From Bradyrhizobium ontarionense (GTDB lineage Bacteria > Pseudomonadota > Alphaproteobacteria > Rhizobiales > Xanthobacteraceae), in contig NZ_CP088156.1 in NCBI RefSeq assembly GCF_021088345.1, positions 5,580,001 through 5,644,000 on the forward strand: a stretch of 64,000 nt of DNA. Reading direction: 5' to 3'. A program made the translations under genes and the position numbers. Below, piece by piece: positions 8,976 to 18,243 of this stretch. The notes below the pieces were generated by a model. The model saw nothing but the letters and a program-made list of their open reading frames with translations. It did not search any database and was not told the origin of the DNA. Numbering within the stretch: the stretch's first letter is position 1; the number at the start of each line of letters is the position of its first letter.

Positions 8976-9593
8976 TCAGGACGTCTTCTTGCCGACAGGA
9001 ATGAACAGGATGCCGGCGCAGCAGGCCAGCGCCACGGCAAAATAATAGGTGATCGCGCGCGAGCCGATGGTCGGGATCAGCGCGAAGGTCGTGACCAGCG
9101 TGCCGACGACGTTGCCGATGGTGGAGACGCCGTAAACGAGCCCGGCGACACGGCCCGCCTCGTCGGCCGAGCGCGTCAACAGGCTGACGGCGATCGGCGA
9201 GAATGTTCCGAGCAAGGTCAGCGGCACCAGCAGCAGCGCGGTCGAGGCCATCAGCGTGGCCGTCGGACCGTCGCCGATGGTGTCGAGGATGTCGGCCATG
9301 ACGACATCGGCCGTCGCCGGCACCAGCGCCATGTAGGCCGCGGCAACCAGGATCATGGTGCCGATGGTGCGCGTCGTCGGCTGGCGGTCGACGATGGCGC
9401 TGCCGGCGAAATAGCCGATTGCGAGCGCGCACAGCACGGTCGAGATCAGGCTGGCCCAGGCGCCGATGCCGCTGCCGAAATAGGGATTGAGATAGCGGCT
9501 GCCGAGCATCTCGAAGCCCATCAGCACGCAGCCGACCAGGAAGGAGCAGAGATAGATCGCCAGCACGCCTGCGCGGGGGACCGGCTCGCTCAC
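8976..9593 (-). CDS. polytopic membrane partner of spermidine-synthase-like protein
   Basis: 205 residues, almost wholly hydrophobic, with about six transmembrane helices. It begins at GTG 9593, which overlaps the stop of the preceding gene by four bases (GTGA), so translation is probably coupled. The sequence (LVGCVLMGFEMLGSRYLNPYFG, LLGTFSPIAVSLLTR) matches the membrane half of fused 'MFS transporter/spermidine synthase' proteins. Here the two halves are separate genes in the reverse of the usual fusion order. It may anchor or supply substrate to the soluble partner; this is inference. Confidence 0.72.
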   Translation of the reverse strand: MSEPVPRAGVLAIYLCSFLVGCVLMGFEMLGSRYLNPYFGSGIGAWASLISTVLCALAIGYFAGSAIVDRQPTTRTIGTMILVAAAYMALVPATADVVMADILDTIGDGPTATLMASTALLLVPLTLLGTFSPIAVSLLTRSADEAGRVAGLVYGVSTIGNVVGTLVTTFALIPTIGSRAITYYFAVALACCAGILFIPVGKKTS

Positions 9594-10516
9594 GGCAGCT
9601 TCCTGTTGTGGCGTTCGATCGTCTTCAGCGCCTCGACCGGCGCGAAATCGTCGGTCAGCACCTTGGCCTTGGCGTCGATCACCTGGCCGCCGTCGATGTC
9701 GATGCGCTTGCGCTGCGCCAGCATGTCGGCGAGCTTGTAGCGGAAGCCGAACGCCTTGTCGCGCTCCTGCGCGGTCGCGGCGAGATCCTCGGGCTTCCGC
9801 TCGTCGCCGGGATAGGCGACCATGACGATGTTGCCGCCGGCCTCGTAGAAGTCGACCTGCGGAAACACGCTGTGGATGGTCTTGACCGCGGCATCGAACA
9901 GCATGGTCGACGGCTCGACGTTCTGCGTCACCACGCCGCCTTCGGCGAGATGGTCCTTGACCAGCTGGTAGAATTCCTTGGTCAGCAGGTGGAACGGCAC
10001 GAACGGCCCGCGATAGGCATCGATCAGGATGATGTCGTAGCGTTCTTTGGATTCCTGCACGAACAACCGGCCGTCGCGGTTGGCGACGTGGAAGTTCGGC
10101 TCCTCCTTGATGCCGAAATATTTCTTGGCGAGCTCCAGCACGGTCGGATCGAGCTCGACCGACGTCACCTGCACCTGAGGCAGGGAGCGGTGCAGATACC
10201 AAGCGGTGCGGCCGCCGCCGAAGCCGATCTCGAGGACCGAGCGGATGTCCTTGGCGTACATCACGCTCGCGGTCATGAAGCGGGTATAGTCGACCGGCAG
10301 ATCGAGCTCGTCGCGGGTGTTGTAGACGCTCTCGGTATAGATGCGCCGGTTGTGACCGAAGGTCATGCTGCGGTAGGGCGCCTGCTCATAGACATAGATG
10401 TTGTTGTAGAGCGACTCCTTGGACTCCAGCAGATTGCGGGTGTCCTGGGCCTGGCTGGCGGTGGTAACGAGGAGGCAGCCTGCGAGCGCGCCGAAAATGA
10501 CCGACCGGATGAGCAT
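9590..10516 (-). CDS. spermidine-synthase-fold protein with signal peptide
   Basis: 308 residues. The first about 23 look like a Sec signal peptide (MLIRSVIFGALAGCLLVTTA, ending SQA-QD). The mature part has the SpeE-like Rossmann fold: VLEIGFGGGRTAWYLHRSLP for the nucleoside ligand, then VELDPTVLELAKKYFG, and YDIILIDAYRGPFVP with the conserved acidic residues of aminopropyltransferases. True spermidine synthases are cytosolic, so a periplasmic location is odd. It is the first gene of the operon with the membrane partner (GTGA overlap) and the M28 protein. It could be a spermine/spermidine synthase or a methyltransferase-like relative. Confidence 0.78.
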   Translation of the reverse strand: MLIRSVIFGALAGCLLVTTASQAQDTRNLLESKESLYNNIYVYEQAPYRSMTFGHNRRIYTESVYNTRDELDLPVDYTRFMTASVMYAKDIRSVLEIGFGGGRTAWYLHRSLPQVQVTSVELDPTVLELAKKYFGIKEEPNFHVANRDGRLFVQESKERYDIILIDAYRGPFVPFHLLTKEFYQLVKDHLAEGGVVTQNVEPSTMLFDAAVKTIHSVFPQVDFYEAGGNIVMVAYPGDERKPEDLAATAQERDKAFGFRYKLADMLAQRKRIDIDGGQVIDAKAKVLTDDFAPVEALKTIERHNRKLP

Positions 10517-10915
10517 CGACTTGTCTGTGTCCCTCGGCTGGAGATGGGCAGGCGTGCCGGGCTGGGGCGAATCTCGTGTCGTCGCCGGTTAGCTGGCCCC
10601 GGGGCCATGAGGTGCGCTCAAGCACGACCAATACGGCGATCCCAAGGCCGGGCTCCGCATCGGCGCCGTTCTCTTAGACCATTGGCTGCCTCCCGGATAG
10701 TCAAACCACCCCTCCCAACGGGCCTGTGATCGGGCCGATGCCCCCGCCTCAACCGGAATCACGCACCGGCGTTCCCGTCGTCGTCCCGTCACAAGATCCG
10801 CGCGGCGTTGTGCCACGGCGGGCCGTCCGGTTCAGGCACCGACCGGAGAGGCTTCCGGTCGGTGGCCGGGTCTGCTATGGAGGCACCGAAGCAGGTGCAC
10901 TTCGGTGCAGGCTCC
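10517..10915. other. intergenic region with two GC-rich hairpins
   Basis: No gene is supported in these 399 bases. Two hairpins stand just before the tRNA: ACCGACCGGA/TCCGGTCGGT (10838-10863, 10-bp stem) and GCACCGAAG/CTTCGGTGC (10883-10908, 9-bp stem). Neither has a T-run. They may be leader structures or a processing signal for the tRNA, or repeat remnants. Confidence 0.4.
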
Positions 10916-10992
<77 letters not shown>

Positions 10993-11198
10993 TTTGCCGC
11001 CGCCTCGGGCGCGCGCAGTCTTAATCCAGATCGAATCGTCTCCAGGTCTTGACGTCGTGCGCTCGTCCCTCCCGCTCGGGAATCGGGTGGAGCGCGTCGT
11101 CCCGATCGATGAACCTTCCAGGGTGAGACGGAGGCTGGAGCCCCGTCCGCGCGGCGCGCGACGGTGCCGCCGACATGCATCACCTGGAGTATCGAATC

Positions 11199-11891
11199 AT
11201 GCACACGACGATCGAGCCGGGCATCCTCTATTTCGGGACGCCCGTCGTCCTCATCAGCACCGTCAACGCGGACGGTAGTTTCAACCTCGCGCCGATGTCG
11301 TCGGCGTTCTGGCTCGGCTGGCGCTGCATGCTCGGCCTCGCGGCAGGATCGAAGACGCCGCAGAACATGCGGCGCACCGGCGAGTGCGTGCTGAACCTGC
11401 CGTCGGTCGATCTCGTCGCCGCGGTCGATCGCCTCGCGCTGACCACGGGCTCGGATCCGGTGCCGGCGATGAAGCTCCGCAAAGGCTATCGCCACGAGCC
11501 GGACAAGTTTGCCCTGGCTGGCCTCACCGCAACCAGCTCCGAAACCGTTGCCGCGCCGCGCGTCCGCCAATGTCCGGTCCAGCTCGAGGCGCGCGTCGAA
11601 GCGGTGCACGGCATTGCCGATGATGACGCGCTGCTGAAAGGGCACATCCAGTGCATCGAGGTGCGCGTGCAGCGCGTTCATGTCGACGGCGCCATCCTCA
11701 TGGACGGCGCGCAGGACCGCATCGATCCTGACAAGTGGCGGCCGCTGATCATGAGCTTCCAGCAGTTCTATGGCCTCGGCCCGCGCCTTGACGACTCGCG
11801 GCTCGCAACCATTCCGGAAGCGGCCTATCGCAGTCCCGACGTCGACCGCGCGCGCAAGGCGCCGGCGCTGGTGAATGCCGTGGCGGGTTGA
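11199..11891 (+). CDS. flavin reductase-like (FMN-binding split barrel) protein
   Basis: 230 residues. It resembles flavoredoxin / flavin-reductase-like proteins, which bind FMN in a split barrel. The N-terminal strand pattern (ILYFGTPVVLISTVNADGSFNLAPMSSAF) and the mid-protein GECVLNLPS are characteristic. It probably reduces flavin or acts as a small FMN oxidoreductase in the cytoplasm; the partner is unknown. ATG 11199 was chosen because GGAG lies nine bases upstream, whereas ATG 11175 lacks a ribosome binding site. The gene converges with the large autotransporter gene across a shared hairpin. Confidence 0.8.
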   Translation: MHTTIEPGILYFGTPVVLISTVNADGSFNLAPMSSAFWLGWRCMLGLAAGSKTPQNMRRTGECVLNLPSVDLVAAVDRLALTTGSDPVPAMKLRKGYRHEPDKFALAGLTATSSETVAAPRVRQCPVQLEARVEAVHGIADDDALLKGHIQCIEVRVQRVHVDGAILMDGAQDRIDPDKWRPLIMSFQQFYGLGPRLDDSRLATIPEAAYRSPDVDRARKAPALVNAVAG

Positions 11892-11910
11892 GGCCGTCTG
11901 AATGTCGGCA

Positions 11911-11942
11911 AAGAAAGAGCCGCGACCTTGCGGGCGCGGCTC
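11911..11942 (-). terminator. hairpin terminator after autotransporter gene
   Basis: An 8-bp stem, GAGCCGCG (11917-11924) with CGCGGCTC (11935-11942). Read on the minus strand it is followed by TTTCTTT, which fits an intrinsic terminator for the gene ending at 11965. The stem can also serve the converging flavin-reductase gene. Confidence 0.65.
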
Positions 11943-11964
11943 CCGATTACGGCGAGCGGTCACT

Positions 11965-14900
11965 TTACCAATGATATTTCAGGCGCCCCGTTCCGGCCCA
12001 GGACGTGGCTGATGGCGCGAATTGGCCGTCGATCTGGCCGGACAGCGTGAAATGCGACGTCAGGGCGATTTCGGCCACGCCCGACAGCAGCGCCGAATCC
12101 GCGGCGATCCGCGCTCCGGTCGTGACGAAGCTCGCACCTGGCAGGGTCTGGAAGGTCGCCGTGACCGAGGCGTCGCGATTGTAGTCGTGTGCCCAGGCGG
12201 CGCGGCCACGCACCAGGAACGTCTCGGAGATGCGGCGGTCGGCCCAGACACCGAGCTCGGTGCGCGGCAGGGTCGTGTCGCGCGAGGCGAAGGTGAGCGC
12301 GGTGCCGGCGGCGCCGAGCGAGCTGGTTTCGGTGTAGGACGGGCTCCACACCTGCTGCAGCTGCACGGCCGCATAGGGCGTTAGGCTGCCGAAGCCGAGA
12401 TCGAAGCGATAGCCGGTCTCGGCCCGCGCTGCCAGGGTCGGCGCCGTGTAGCTCGCCCGCAGCGTTTCGACGGCGCCGGTCGCGAGGCTGCGCGTCGTCG
12501 ACATCCAATGCGCGCCCGCGGCGAGGCTGCCGGAGACGTAAGCCTGGCCGAAGCGCTTGGTCGCATAGGCCGCAGCCTGGATGAAATCCGAGCTGCCATA
12601 GCCGCCGCCTTGCGCGACATTGAAGCTGGTCTGGCCGCCTGCGAGCGCGAAGCCGACCGTGAGGTCCGGCGCCAGCCGATAGTCGGCGCCGGTGGCGAGA
12701 CCATAGATCGTGGACGAAACATCCTGGCTGCCGGCCGCGGCATCACCGCCGGTGCGGCCGCCGCCGCCGAACGCCGAGCCCCACACCGCCCAGACGGGCT
12801 CTACCGGCATCGCCTTCGTGAAGATCTTCGCGGCCTTGCCCGCGGCGCCGTTCGAGGCCTCGGCATAGGCCATCATCGGCGAGCCGTTGCCGTTCGAGGC
12901 GAAACCGCCGTTGCGTCCATTGCCGCCGAAATCGAGCACGGTGGTGAGGAAGCCCGTCATGCTCTGGCCGAGGCTCTGCGTGCCCGCCGGCGCGCTCTGG
13001 CTGGCGATCTGGTTGAACGTCGCGCCGAGCCCGGACGCGCTCTGGAAGTAGATCGACTGCAGCTGTAACGGCAGCGTGCCGCCCTTGTTCACGGCGCTGT
13101 TGAGCGCATCATAGACCTTGCGGCCGTTGCCGCTGACGCCGGTCGTCGGCAGCGATGGCAGCGCGGCCTGGTTCAGCGCGACATAGGCGTTCTGGCCGTC
13201 ATAGCTGAGGGTCGGGGTGACGTTGGTGGTGCCGGTGATCGTCGTGTTGAAGCCGGAGAACTTGCCGTTGACGCCGGACCCGGTCGAGACGATTGCGACC
13301 TTGCTGCCGGCCGCATAGATGCCGCTCGCGAAGCTCGCCGTCACCTGTCCCGCCAGCGTCGCCGTGCCGGAGACGCTGGTCGTGCTGAAGCTGCCCGGCG
13401 TGAACTGCAGCGCGTAGGTCGCGCCGCTGGTGAAGGCGAGGCTGCCGAGCACGGTGAGCTTGCCGGCCTGGCCGGTGAGGCCCGTGACCGCCTGATAGCC
13501 TGGCGCCAAGGTGCCGGCGACGCTGACGTCGCCGAGCGTGCCGAGGCCGCTCAGGGTCGCGCCGGCGCCGACGCTGATCGGGCTCGTGACCGCGGCGCCT
13601 GCCGCAACCACCAGCGCGCCGCCGCTGACCGTGGTGCCGCCGCTGTAGCTGTTGTTGCCGGCGAGCACCAAGGTGCCCGAGCCTGCCTTGGTCAGCGATC
13701 CCGCGCCGGAGATGTCGTTGCTCCAGATGTCGAAGGCGTTGTAGCCGCCCTGCGCCGCATCCATGGCGACCGACACCGCGCCGTTGAAGGCGCCGTAGCC
13801 ATAGGCCGCCTTGTAGAGGTTGATGCGGCCCCAGCCGTCCCAGGTGTTGCCGTCGAGCAGCGCATAGCCGGACGGCAGCGCCGTCGTCTTCAGGATCTCG
13901 GTGCGCTGCGCATCGCTCAGATACGGAAAGCGCGTCAGCAGCAGCACCTGCGCCTGCACCGGAACGTTCTCCGGCAAGGTGGTGCTGACGCCGGCGAGCT
14001 GCATGCCGTAGGTCATGCGGTAGGTGTAGCTCGACGGATCGGTGCCGGAGAGATTGACGTCCTTCGAGGCCGCGGCGATCGCGGCCGCGCCGCCCTGCGC
14101 CTGCAGGATGCAGGCCTGCACGCTGACGGTGCCGCAGGATTGCGAGATATAAGACTGCGTCTGGGTGTAGGCCTGATAGACCGCGTAGGCAGAGGTGTTG
14201 GCGGGATTGGTCCAGTCGACCCGGTCGCCGTTGGAATCATACAGTGCGTTGTAGATGTTGGTCGCCGCGATCGCGGTCGCGAACACGCGGCCGCCGATCA
14301 CGTCGAGCGGCGAGTGCATGCCGGCGAGAATGCGGTTGTTGCCGAGATCGGCGGCGCGCGCCAGCAGGCTCTGATATTCCTGCGGCACCAGGAAGGCCAG
14401 CCCAAGCGCCTGCGTGTAGCCGGAATTGGTGTGGCCGCTGATGAAGCCGCCATCGGCATAGGGGTTGGTGCTGTTGATGATCTGCAGCAGCGGCGTCGGC
14501 ACGTTGACGTCGGTCGAGAGCCGGTAGGGCCGCGAGGCGGCGCCGATGCCGGGGACATAGTCGCCGATCGTGAACTGGGTCGGCTGCAGCACGCCGTTCA
14601 CGATGGCGCCGACATTCGGCACCGTCAGATAGGTCAGGCTGGTGCCGTTGGCCGTGTTCTGCGCATCGATCATCGCCTGCGTCACGGTGAAGCCGCGCAC
14701 CCAGTTGGTGGCGTTGCCGTAGACGGCGGGAATCGTGAGGTTGCCGTAATAGGTGGGAACGACGATGTTGGCGGTGTCGGCCGTGGTCAGCCCGGTCTTG
14801 GTGGTGGCGTTGTAGTTGCCGAACGCCGCCGCCAGCGGGCTCACCGTGGTCTGGTTCACCGATGCGCCGAACGCGCCCGGGTTGGTCACCGGCGCGGTCG

Positions 14901-15504
14901 ACCCCATGTAGCGCTCGAAGGTGCGCTTGGACGGCTCGGTCGACGAGTTGTTGCGGACGACGTTGTTGACGAAGTTCACGGCGGACGCCAGCGGCGTCGC
15001 GGTGCCGTTGCCGAAGCTGGTGGCGCCCCAGCTCGCGCTGTTCAGATAGTTGATGTTCGACTGGAAGTTCTGCAGCGTGTACGGCGCATAGGTCGTCGGC
15101 GTCAGGCTGTTCGGCGTGGTGCCGCTGGCCGAGGCGCCGGTGCCGGTCATGAAGTAGCCGGTGAGTACGCCGAGGCCGTTCAGCACGCTGTATTGCTGAC
15201 TGGTGCGGTCGTCGTGGATCGCCTCCAGCGTCTGCGCTGTGGTGCGCGCATTGGTCATGCGGATGACGGTCTGGAGGTTCTGCTCCATGACGCCCGTGCC
15301 GTTGGCGAGCGTCGGATCGTTCAGCATCAGGTTCGTGTAGGAATCAACCACGTTCACCATGGTCGAGCCGACCGTCGCGGTGCTCGAGTTGGTGAAGTTC
15401 ACCGGCGGGGTGGTGGGGATGTCGCCGGCCTTGGCGGCGAAGGGCAGCAGCGCCGAGCCCAAAGCGGCATATTTCCAGAACTTCAGATACGCAGACGACG
15501 ACAT
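11965..15504 (-). CDS. PAP2-type acid phosphatase fused to autotransporter beta-barrel
   Basis: 1179 residues from ATG 15504, with a signal peptide ending near AKA. The passenger holds the three PAP2/acid-phosphatase motifs: RPYRL near residue 322, GGFISGHTN near 355, and R-x-x-AGMHSPLDVIGGR near 396. A beta-helix repeat of the PATR type (GSGTLVLAGNNSYSGGTTV) follows near 605-625. The last about 275 residues form an autotransporter barrel ending in the aromatic KYHW. The predicted outcome is a phosphatase displayed on, or released from, the outer membrane (type V secretion). A longer frame to 15609 lacks a signal peptide at its start, so ATG 15504 is preferred. It stands alone as a transcription unit. 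Confidence 0.85.
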   Translation of the reverse strand: MSSSAYLKFWKYAALGSALLPFAAKAGDIPTTPPVNFTNSSTATVGSTMVNVVDSYTNLMLNDPTLANGTGVMEQNLQTVIRMTNARTTAQTLEAIHDDRTSQQYSVLNGLGVLTGYFMTGTGASASGTTPNSLTPTTYAPYTLQNFQSNINYLNSASWGATSFGNGTATPLASAVNFVNNVVRNNSSTEPSKRTFERYMGSTAPVTNPGAFGASVNQTTVSPLAAAFGNYNATTKTGLTTADTANIVVPTYYGNLTIPAVYGNATNWVRGFTVTQAMIDAQNTANGTSLTYLTVPNVGAIVNGVLQPTQFTIGDYVPGIGAASRPYRLSTDVNVPTPLLQIINSTNPYADGGFISGHTNSGYTQALGLAFLVPQEYQSLLARAADLGNNRILAGMHSPLDVIGGRVFATAIAATNIYNALYDSNGDRVDWTNPANTSAYAVYQAYTQTQSYISQSCGTVSVQACILQAQGGAAAIAAASKDVNLSGTDPSSYTYRMTYGMQLAGVSTTLPENVPVQAQVLLLTRFPYLSDAQRTEILKTTALPSGYALLDGNTWDGWGRINLYKAAYGYGAFNGAVSVAMDAAQGGYNAFDIWSNDISGAGSLTKAGSGTLVLAGNNSYSGGTTVSGGALVVAAGAAVTSPISVGAGATLSGLGTLGDVSVAGTLAPGYQAVTGLTGQAGKLTVLGSLAFTSGATYALQFTPGSFSTTSVSGTATLAGQVTASFASGIYAAGSKVAIVSTGSGVNGKFSGFNTTITGTTNVTPTLSYDGQNAYVALNQAALPSLPTTGVSGNGRKVYDALNSAVNKGGTLPLQLQSIYFQSASGLGATFNQIASQSAPAGTQSLGQSMTGFLTTVLDFGGNGRNGGFASNGNGSPMMAYAEASNGAAGKAAKIFTKAMPVEPVWAVWGSAFGGGGRTGGDAAAGSQDVSSTIYGLATGADYRLAPDLTVGFALAGGQTSFNVAQGGGYGSSDFIQAAAYATKRFGQAYVSGSLAAGAHWMSTTRSLATGAVETLRASYTAPTLAARAETGYRFDLGFGSLTPYAAVQLQQVWSPSYTETSSLGAAGTALTFASRDTTLPRTELGVWADRRISETFLVRGRAAWAHDYNRDASVTATFQTLPGASFVTTGARIAADSALLSGVAEIALTSHFTLSGQIDGQFAPSATSWAGTGRLKYHW

Positions 15505-15906
15505 TTTCGAGTGCCCCCACACCACCAGCAATGATGCCGGACCCCGTGAGAGTCCGGCGGGGACAGCCGCGCACCGGCGGTGGACAGCTTCTTGCCCCAC
15601 CGCCGTCACTATTTACCGATTGTTTCAGATTCTTAACGGATTGTTAGCGACGTCCATTAGTCAGTGTCTGTCGTCGGAAAGACACACAATCCAGGATGGG
15701 CGCGAAAAGTCCTGCTTCGCGCAGCGTGAGTCTTACTAACAATTTGGTGTGGCGCTGATCGATTCGATGGCCAGGGTTGTGGTGGCTCCAGCTCATCGAT
15801 CCACGCCGCATGCTGCTCGAACAGCATCATCGGTCCCGAAGACCTGCCTGAAATCGCGCAGCCGCACGTTGAAGCTTGCATCCGAGTGTAGGGACGTGGG
15901 GACATC
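15505..15906. other. intergenic region between divergent genes
   Basis: About 400 bases with no supported gene. It is less GC-rich around 15600-15760, including a run near 15610-15660 that probably contains promoters for the divergent autotransporter and TPR genes. I see no clear operator or RNA motif. Confidence 0.4.
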
Positions 15907-18021
15907 ATGGGGGCTGTGGCTGTCGAGCGGCTGCTGATCGAGGCGGCTGATCACTATAATGCGGGGCGGGCCGGTCCGGCGCAGGCCCTGTGCGGCGACA
16001 TTCTCGACAGCCAGCCGGATCATCTTCCGGCGCTGCATCTGTCCGCGATCCTCGCTTTCGCCGACGGCCGCATGGCGGACGGTGCTGCGCTGCTGACCCG
16101 CGTGTTCGCGCGCGATCCCAACCACGCGCCGGCCTATGTGACGCTCGGCGATGCCTTGGCCGTCAAAGGCGAGCGCGACGGCGCCGCGGATGCCTTCGCG
16201 TGCGCCGCGAGCCTGAGGCCGCTCGATGCCACGATTCACAGCAAGCTTGGCACCGCGCTGCTGGAGCTCGCGCACTTCACTGATGCGGAGGCCGCCTACC
16301 GCCACGCACTGGCGCTCGATCCGGCGCTCTCGCGCGTGCGCTGGAACCTTGCGCTCGCCCTGAGCCGGCAGGGCCGCCTGCCGGAGGCCGAAGCCGTCTA
16401 TCGCGACCTGCTCCAGCGCGACGCTGCCTATCCCGAGGCCTGGCGGGCGCTGGCGCAGGTCCTCGTCGATCAGGCCAAGTACGAGGAGGCCGTGCCCGCT
16501 TTTCTGCAGGCGCTGGCCGCCCGTCCGGTCGACGCCGGCCTTCACGTGAGCCTGGGCGATATCCGGTACCGGCAGGGCGCCTTCGCCGATGCCGCGATCC
16601 ACTATCGCCAGGCCTGCGATCTCGCGCCCGGCGATGCCAACGCCGCGCGGCTGCTCGGCCACGCGCTGCACGAGGCCGGCCGCCCGGCCGAGGCCGTCGA
16701 GGCCTATCGCCGCGCGGCGGTGCTCAATCCCGGCGATGTCGTCGTGCTCAGCAATCTCGGCGCCTGCCTGTGCGGGACGGGCCAGCTCGACGGCGCGACG
16801 GCCGCCTGCAAGCTTGCGCTGGCGCTGCAGCCCGATCATGCGCCGGCACATACCAATCTCGGCATCATCAGTGAGATGCGCGGCGACACCGACGCGGCGG
16901 TCGCGGCGCATCGCCGCGCGATCGCGGCTGATCCGAACTACGCCAAGGGCCACGCCAATCTCGCGGTGGCGCTGCGCAACGCCGGCGACATCGACGCCGC
17001 GCTGGCGGCCTCGCACCGGGCGGTCGCGCTCGCGCCCGACAATGCGCTGGCGCGCTACAATCACGCGCATTTCCTCCTGATGTGCGGCGACCTCGTCAAC
17101 GGCTTTGCCGAGCATCGCTGGGGGCGCGACTGTCCTGATCTCTCCGCGGGCATGCCGCGCTTCGACGCGCCGGAATGGCACGGCGAGCCGCTTGCCGGCC
17201 GCACGCTGCTGCTGTTCGCCGAATACGGCATCGGCGATGCGCTGCAATTCGTGCGCTATGTGGCGCAGGTGAAGACGATGGGCGGCGCGATTGTGCTGCA
17301 GGTGCAGCCGGCGCTCGCGCAGCTGCTGCTTGGCCTGGACGGCGTCACGGTGGTTGCGCGCGGCGAGGCGCTGCCGTCGTTCGACCTGCAACTGCCGCTG
17401 ATGGACCTGCCGCGCATCTTCGGCACGACGCTCGCGACCATCCCCGCCGACGTGCCCTATCTCGCCGCCGATCCGATCAAGGTCGCCGCCTGGCGCAACG
17501 TGCTCGGACACGCGCCGCAGCTCAAGGTCGGCGTCGTCTGGGCCGGCAATCCCAGGCACAAGGGTGACCGCCAGCGTTCGCTGGCGGCACAAGCCGTGCT
17601 GCCGCGGCTCGTGACGCCAGGCGTGCAGCTGTACTCCCTGCAGAAGGAGCCGCGGCCGGACGATGCGCCCGCGCTCGCCGAGCTTGGCACCGACGTCGTC
17701 GATCTCGCGCCGCTGCTGAAGGACTTCGCCGAGACCGCAGCCGCCGTCGCCGCGCTCGACCTCGTCATCTCCGTCGATACCTCGGTCGCACATCTCGCCG
17801 GCGCGCTCGGCCGCCCCGTGTGGGTGCTGTTGCCCTACGCGCTCGACTGGCGCTGGCTGCGCGACCGCGCCGACACCCCGTGGTATCCGACCATGCGGCT
17901 GTTCCGGCAGGACCGGCCGATGGCCTGGGACGGCGTGCTCGCGCGGGCGGCCGAGGAGCTTGCGCGGGTGGCAGCGGGCGAGCGCGAGCTGCTGCTGCCG
18001 AGCACTTTGGACGTGTGCTGA
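15907..18021 (+). CDS. TPR-repeat protein with C-terminal GT9/GT-B-like glycosyltransferase domain
   Basis: 704 residues. About ten TPR units fill residues 1-390 (for example LHEAGRPAEAVEAYRRAAVL, AHTNLGIISEMRGD). The C-terminal about 270 residues resemble a GT-B fold of the heptosyltransferase kind: FAEYGIGDALQFVRYV, VGVVWAGNPRHKGDRQRSL, and SVDTSVAHLAGALGRPVWVLLP with the nucleotide-sugar-side motif. Such TPR-glycosyltransferases modify proteins or surface glycans; the acceptor is unknown. The start ATG 15907 follows GGGGACATC with weak spacing. No sugar-biosynthesis genes are adjacent. Confidence 0.82.
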   Translation: MGAVAVERLLIEAADHYNAGRAGPAQALCGDILDSQPDHLPALHLSAILAFADGRMADGAALLTRVFARDPNHAPAYVTLGDALAVKGERDGAADAFACAASLRPLDATIHSKLGTALLELAHFTDAEAAYRHALALDPALSRVRWNLALALSRQGRLPEAEAVYRDLLQRDAAYPEAWRALAQVLVDQAKYEEAVPAFLQALAARPVDAGLHVSLGDIRYRQGAFADAAIHYRQACDLAPGDANAARLLGHALHEAGRPAEAVEAYRRAAVLNPGDVVVLSNLGACLCGTGQLDGATAACKLALALQPDHAPAHTNLGIISEMRGDTDAAVAAHRRAIAADPNYAKGHANLAVALRNAGDIDAALAASHRAVALAPDNALARYNHAHFLLMCGDLVNGFAEHRWGRDCPDLSAGMPRFDAPEWHGEPLAGRTLLLFAEYGIGDALQFVRYVAQVKTMGGAIVLQVQPALAQLLLGLDGVTVVARGEALPSFDLQLPLMDLPRIFGTTLATIPADVPYLAADPIKVAAWRNVLGHAPQLKVGVVWAGNPRHKGDRQRSLAAQAVLPRLVTPGVQLYSLQKEPRPDDAPALAELGTDVVDLAPLLKDFAETAAAVAALDLVISVDTSVAHLAGALGRPVWVLLPYALDWRWLRDRADTPWYPTMRLFRQDRPMAWDGVLARAAEELARVAAGERELLLPSTLDVC

Positions 18022-18060
18022 CAAAGGCGGCATTGTGAGGGGTGCTCTGTCCACTCCTCC

Positions 18061-18190
18061 GCTGTCGTCCCGGCCTACGCGCCGGGACCCATACTCCGCG
18101 GCGGAGGTTGTCGGGCGAGCTGGAGTTACCAGCCCTCGCAAATTTTCGTTCGGTGGCTATGGGTCCCGGCGCAGAGGCCGGGACGACAGC
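18061..18190. repeat. inverted-repeat element with GCTGTCGTCCCGGC ends
   Basis: GCTGTCGTCCCGGC (18061-18074) is exactly inverted at 18177-18190, and inner parts (GGGACCCATA / TATGGGTCCC) pair as well. The same ends recur at 60317-60552, so this is a dispersed family. It lies just after the TPR gene and before the converging LLM gene. Confidence 0.7.
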
Positions 18191-18243
18191 AGTGGGTGTC
18201 GCGCGAGTGATGGCTTACCAAAGGGCAAATACGGCTCCGACGA

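Noticed and set aside
10993..11174. Integration site of a mobile element at the tRNA-Arg gene
   Set aside because: No integrase gene and no repeat of the tRNA 3' end is visible downstream within the window.
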